This document shows, piece by piece, positions 61,409 through 64,000 of a stretch of DNA of 64,000 nucleotides. The notes under the pieces are model-generated. The model had not been told where the DNA came from. It saw only the letters and a program-made list of their open reading frames with translations, and searched no databases. Where the stretch lies: the NCBI RefSeq assembly GCF_026000115.1, contig NZ_AP026867.1, positions 1,953,501 to 2,017,500 of the forward strand, in the 5' to 3' direction. Position numbers and translations under genes: made by a program. The stretch's first letter is position 1, and each line of letters opens with the position of its first letter. The stretch is from Aureispira anguillae (GTDB lineage Bacteria; Bacteroidota; Bacteroidia; Chitinophagales; Saprospiraceae).

Positions 61409-61958
61409 AATATGATGTTAATTAAAGAAGTTGTTTAAAAATGGAATTTTGTTGGTAATGAGTACTAATTTTTAGATAAACAAGGCATGAGCATAGCGAA
61501 CTGCGCAGGCTTATAGCTAGAGCTATAATCGTTAAGCATATTTTCTTCATAGCAGCGCTATGGAGCAAATTTTTAACGCAGAGTAGCTAGAAATTAGCTT
61601 TCATTAGCGATATAAGGCTATTCTTAAACAACTTCAAATAGAGAAATTTGGAATAATCTACAACTTAGCTTAATTATTTGCTTTGAAGCTCTTAAAAAAG
61701 CTTTGCAAAGATAATAGATTCTAGCTAAAAAAGGTGCCTCTACTAGTTAATTGTCGAACATAAATACGTTATTTAAATTTGAGTCTTTTTTCTATGAATA
61801 GTAGCTTAGTTTTGAGTGTTTTTGGTAAATCGAGTCTGAAAATTCAGATAGGGGCTTTAGAATAATTATTAAATAAATTAAAATAGAGATTATATTAGCT
61901 CGTCTAACTACGAAGCAGTTTTGTTCAAGGTTTTGGAGGGAATGAGGGCTAAATAAAT
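61409..61958. other. 550-bp gap with palindromes, no gene
   Basis: Between 61485 and 61620 lie ATAGCTAGAGCTAT, CATAGCAGCGCTATG and CTACTCTGCG-like words, several of which can form hairpins. Nothing in the remainder looks coding. It includes the promoter region of the ABC-F gene on one side and the end of the LRR gene on the other. Confidence 0.5.
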
Positions 61959-63716
61959 TTAGAGATATTCCATATAAATTTCACAACTTGGGGGCAACAA
62001 TTGTTGCAACCGTTTTCTATAAATTGTTCGGAGATTGTCGTGATCATAATACAACCGACTTTCGTAGAAATGAATCTTCTTTAAGTTTTTGAGATTTATC
62101 CAAGAAAGTGGAATTTCGAAAATAGATTGCTGCTCAGATCGTGGGGTTAAACAACTATCAAATTTTAATTCTTCTAAAGAAAATAAATGCCCAATTTCTT
62201 CTGGTACTTTGTCAAATAGATTGTTACTCAATGTTAAGCGTTTTAGCTTTTTTAGCTTAGATATATCCTTTGGAAGTGCGGTCAATTGATTGTTGCTAAG
62301 ATGGAGTTCCTCTAGATGAGGATATTTAGCAACAATGCTAGAAATATCTTTTAATGCATTGTGAGCTAAGTCCATTTTTTTTAACTGAGACCAGTTAAGT
62401 ACAGGATTAGGAATCGTGGCCAACCGATTATTAGACAAGTCAGCTGTTTTAATATTGGGGAAACAGGATAGGGGCAAAAAGCATTGATCCAAGGCTTTTT
62501 GATCTAATAGGGCCCAATTTCTATAGGTGTTTTTGGTACCAGAGATATAATGTTCAATTCCTAAAAAACAGCGATTAAAATTCACATGTTCAATCTCATA
62601 ATGGCTGATTTCATTGGGAATATTGAGCAAAATTGTTTGTTTTAAATCAAGCGTTTTACTTTGGGAATTATAAAATTGTTCTTCAATAATTTTTTGTATT
62701 AATTGCTGGTCACTACTGTGTTTTAAAAGGTATAAAACACCCTCACTACGTCCATTTTGTTCGTAGGCATATTGCGCTAAATTTAAAGGGGTTAAATCCA
62801 AGCCTTTCCCATTATTGCTTTTAAGCGTTGTGAAATTAGGAAAGTTTTTAAAGTCAATAACCAAGCCCTGTGAGGAACCTGAATTGTTATTGCAAGCTTT
62901 GATTTCTTTCACCTGTTTGAGTTGGCTAATTTCGGGAGGCACAGGGATCGTTTCGCCCAAAAGAAGATGATTGAGGTCAACCATATTTAAATACTCCAGT
63001 TGTGAAAGTTGGCAAATGACGGCAGGGAATTCAACAAATTTATTATTGGAGATATTTAACCTTTTTAAATTAGGTAATAATGTTAAGGCTTTATTTAGTT
63101 TGCTAATACTATTGTTTGAAATATTCAGCGATTCTAACTGTTCGAAAGCTTTGATTTTGGCAGGAATAATTTTGATTTTGTTGTCGCTCAAATCAATTTC
63201 TGTCAATTCCGTAAAATCATAAAGCTCAGTTGGTATTTTGGTTAAGGCACAATTGTTTAGTTTAAATGAAGTACCTGAAATAAAAGTTTTTAATAATTCC
63301 TTTTTTAAATCAATAGGAAGCCGATCCAAAAGGTATTTGAGCCCTACGTTATACTTATTATACATTGCAAATGCCATTTTCATCCCATCAAGCTCCCCAT
63401 AACTCATTTCAACATAAGAATCGATATTTTTTTTAATGGTTTGTTCAGTAGGAGCGACTTGCCCTTTTTGAGTTAAACGCAGATCTCTACTCATAATCTG
63501 AGAAACATTAGAAGAACCCTGTTGGTACAAAAAAGCTGCTGCTTTGCGTTTGAGTTCTGTGTTTTCAGACAATTTAAAAACCACAAATGCCTCAGTGAAA
63601 AGCTCCTTTGGGAAGGTTTGAGCTTCTAAAATTTCGAAAGCAATTTGCGTATTGTTGTCATCTGTGCTTAGTAAGAGAGAAGATAAGTTTTTTAATTCTT
63701 CGGGGGTTAATTGCAT
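61959..63716 (-). CDS. Leucine-rich-repeat protein
   Basis: 585 residues. About the first 110 are helical. LRR units of the type LTEIDLSDNKIKIIPAKIKA, LESLNISNNSISKLNKALTL and LKRLTLSNNLFDKVPEEIGH fall in two blocks (about 165-260 and 425-545), separated by a region containing degenerate repeats. There is no signal peptide, so it is probably cytosolic and binds proteins. The repeat consensus fits bacterial LRR proteins with an IPxxI spacing. Partner unknown. The 63717-64000 end of the window contains only leader sequence. Confidence 0.8.
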   Translation of the reverse strand: MQLTPEELKNLSSLLLSTDDNNTQIAFEILEAQTFPKELFTEAFVVFKLSENTELKRKAAAFLYQQGSSNVSQIMSRDLRLTQKGQVAPTEQTIKKNIDSYVEMSYGELDGMKMAFAMYNKYNVGLKYLLDRLPIDLKKELLKTFISGTSFKLNNCALTKIPTELYDFTELTEIDLSDNKIKIIPAKIKAFEQLESLNISNNSISKLNKALTLLPNLKRLNISNNKFVEFPAVICQLSQLEYLNMVDLNHLLLGETIPVPPEISQLKQVKEIKACNNNSGSSQGLVIDFKNFPNFTTLKSNNGKGLDLTPLNLAQYAYEQNGRSEGVLYLLKHSSDQQLIQKIIEEQFYNSQSKTLDLKQTILLNIPNEISHYEIEHVNFNRCFLGIEHYISGTKNTYRNWALLDQKALDQCFLPLSCFPNIKTADLSNNRLATIPNPVLNWSQLKKMDLAHNALKDISSIVAKYPHLEELHLSNNQLTALPKDISKLKKLKRLTLSNNLFDKVPEEIGHLFSLEELKFDSCLTPRSEQQSIFEIPLSWINLKNLKKIHFYESRLYYDHDNLRTIYRKRLQQLLPPSCEIYMEYL

Positions 63717-64000
63717 GTTATTCTGTTTGAATTAAAGTGGAATAATGTGTTTTATAGGCTAGATATTTGGTGGTGTTCTAGAATGTAAGCAAGAGCAAAA
63801 ATTTGCTAATTGTTAATGAAGGAATAATCTTATTGAGCAGTATTTTTGTTTCGTGAACACCTTGTGATTTGTCGTTTGTTTAGAAATAAAAGAAATAACA
63901 ACGGTTGTGTATTGTTTGCTGAGGGGCAAAATTATTTTTTCTAACATTTGATGGAGCCTTGTGTTAAATGTAGAGAACAAACTACCTTGTTGAAATACTA

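Overview
The window looks like a chromosome segment from a low-GC Bacteroidota, probably one of the Saprospiria (an Aureispira-like bacterium is my best guess, from overall character only). Two predicted secreted enzymes end in type IX secretion (T9SS) sorting domains. A PorE-like OmpA protein, a DUF4293 protein, a BlaI/M56-TonB pair and A-rich translation leaders instead of Shine-Dalgarno sites also fit this phylum. No rRNA, complete tRNA or CRISPR array was seen.

Positions 1 to about 32.3 kb are mobile DNA. The left edge holds part of a defence-type protein (nuclease-like domain plus nSTAND NTPase) and a leftward coiled-coil repressor. An array of six TGTAGAC repeats at about 10-bp pitch separates the repressor from a rightward early/replication block (1.9-11.4 kb). 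That block encodes small HTH proteins, a degenerate MazG-like protein, a winged-helix replication-initiator candidate, a topo VI-A/TOPRIM-like protein and an LPD1 zincin-like protein. Leftward cargo genes interrupt it (9.6-10.2 and 12.1-13.3 kb), and there is an array of exact 93-bp repeats at 11.6-12.06 kb. A rightward late block (13.5-23.2 kb) has no tail, portal or terminase genes. It has a short P9/A32/Zot-like packaging-type ATPase, a candidate jelly-roll capsid protein followed by a strong terminator, a GIY-YIG protein, an N-acetylmuramoyl-L-alanine amidase and about ten small proteins with one membrane segment each. The best reading is a provirus of a tailless, membrane-containing virus that I do not recognise. 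Capsid identity is inferred, not shown.

The right end of the element is damaged. An IS3-family element (23229-24437) joins the last virus-like gene directly to the C-terminal stub of a tyrosine recombinase. Then come four AT-rich leftward genes: a Gabija-type pair (OLD nuclease GajA, UvrD-like helicase GajB), a GNAT protein and a DUF6615-like protein with nuclease-type residues. After them come the C-terminal stub of a second repressor, a second, diverged IS3 copy (30687-31925) and a truncated membrane-protein gene. Neither IS copy shows a clear target duplication, which suggests deletion or rearrangement.

From 32.5 kb to the end the genes look chromosomal: M56/TonB sensor and BlaI repressor, intradiol dioxygenase with a T9SS tail, MORN-caspase protein, YihY/BrkB protein, thiolase with altered catalytic motifs, DUF4293, a 2005-residue protein with G-Y-x-x-G repeats, BioF-like synthase, a NUDIX-HPPK-deoxynucleoside kinase run, cobalamin adenosyltransferase, PorE-like OmpA protein, ArsR regulator, OM barrel protein, GltB-like FMN protein, PHB-depolymerase-like esterase with a T9SS tail, ABC-F ATPase and a leucine-rich-repeat protein.
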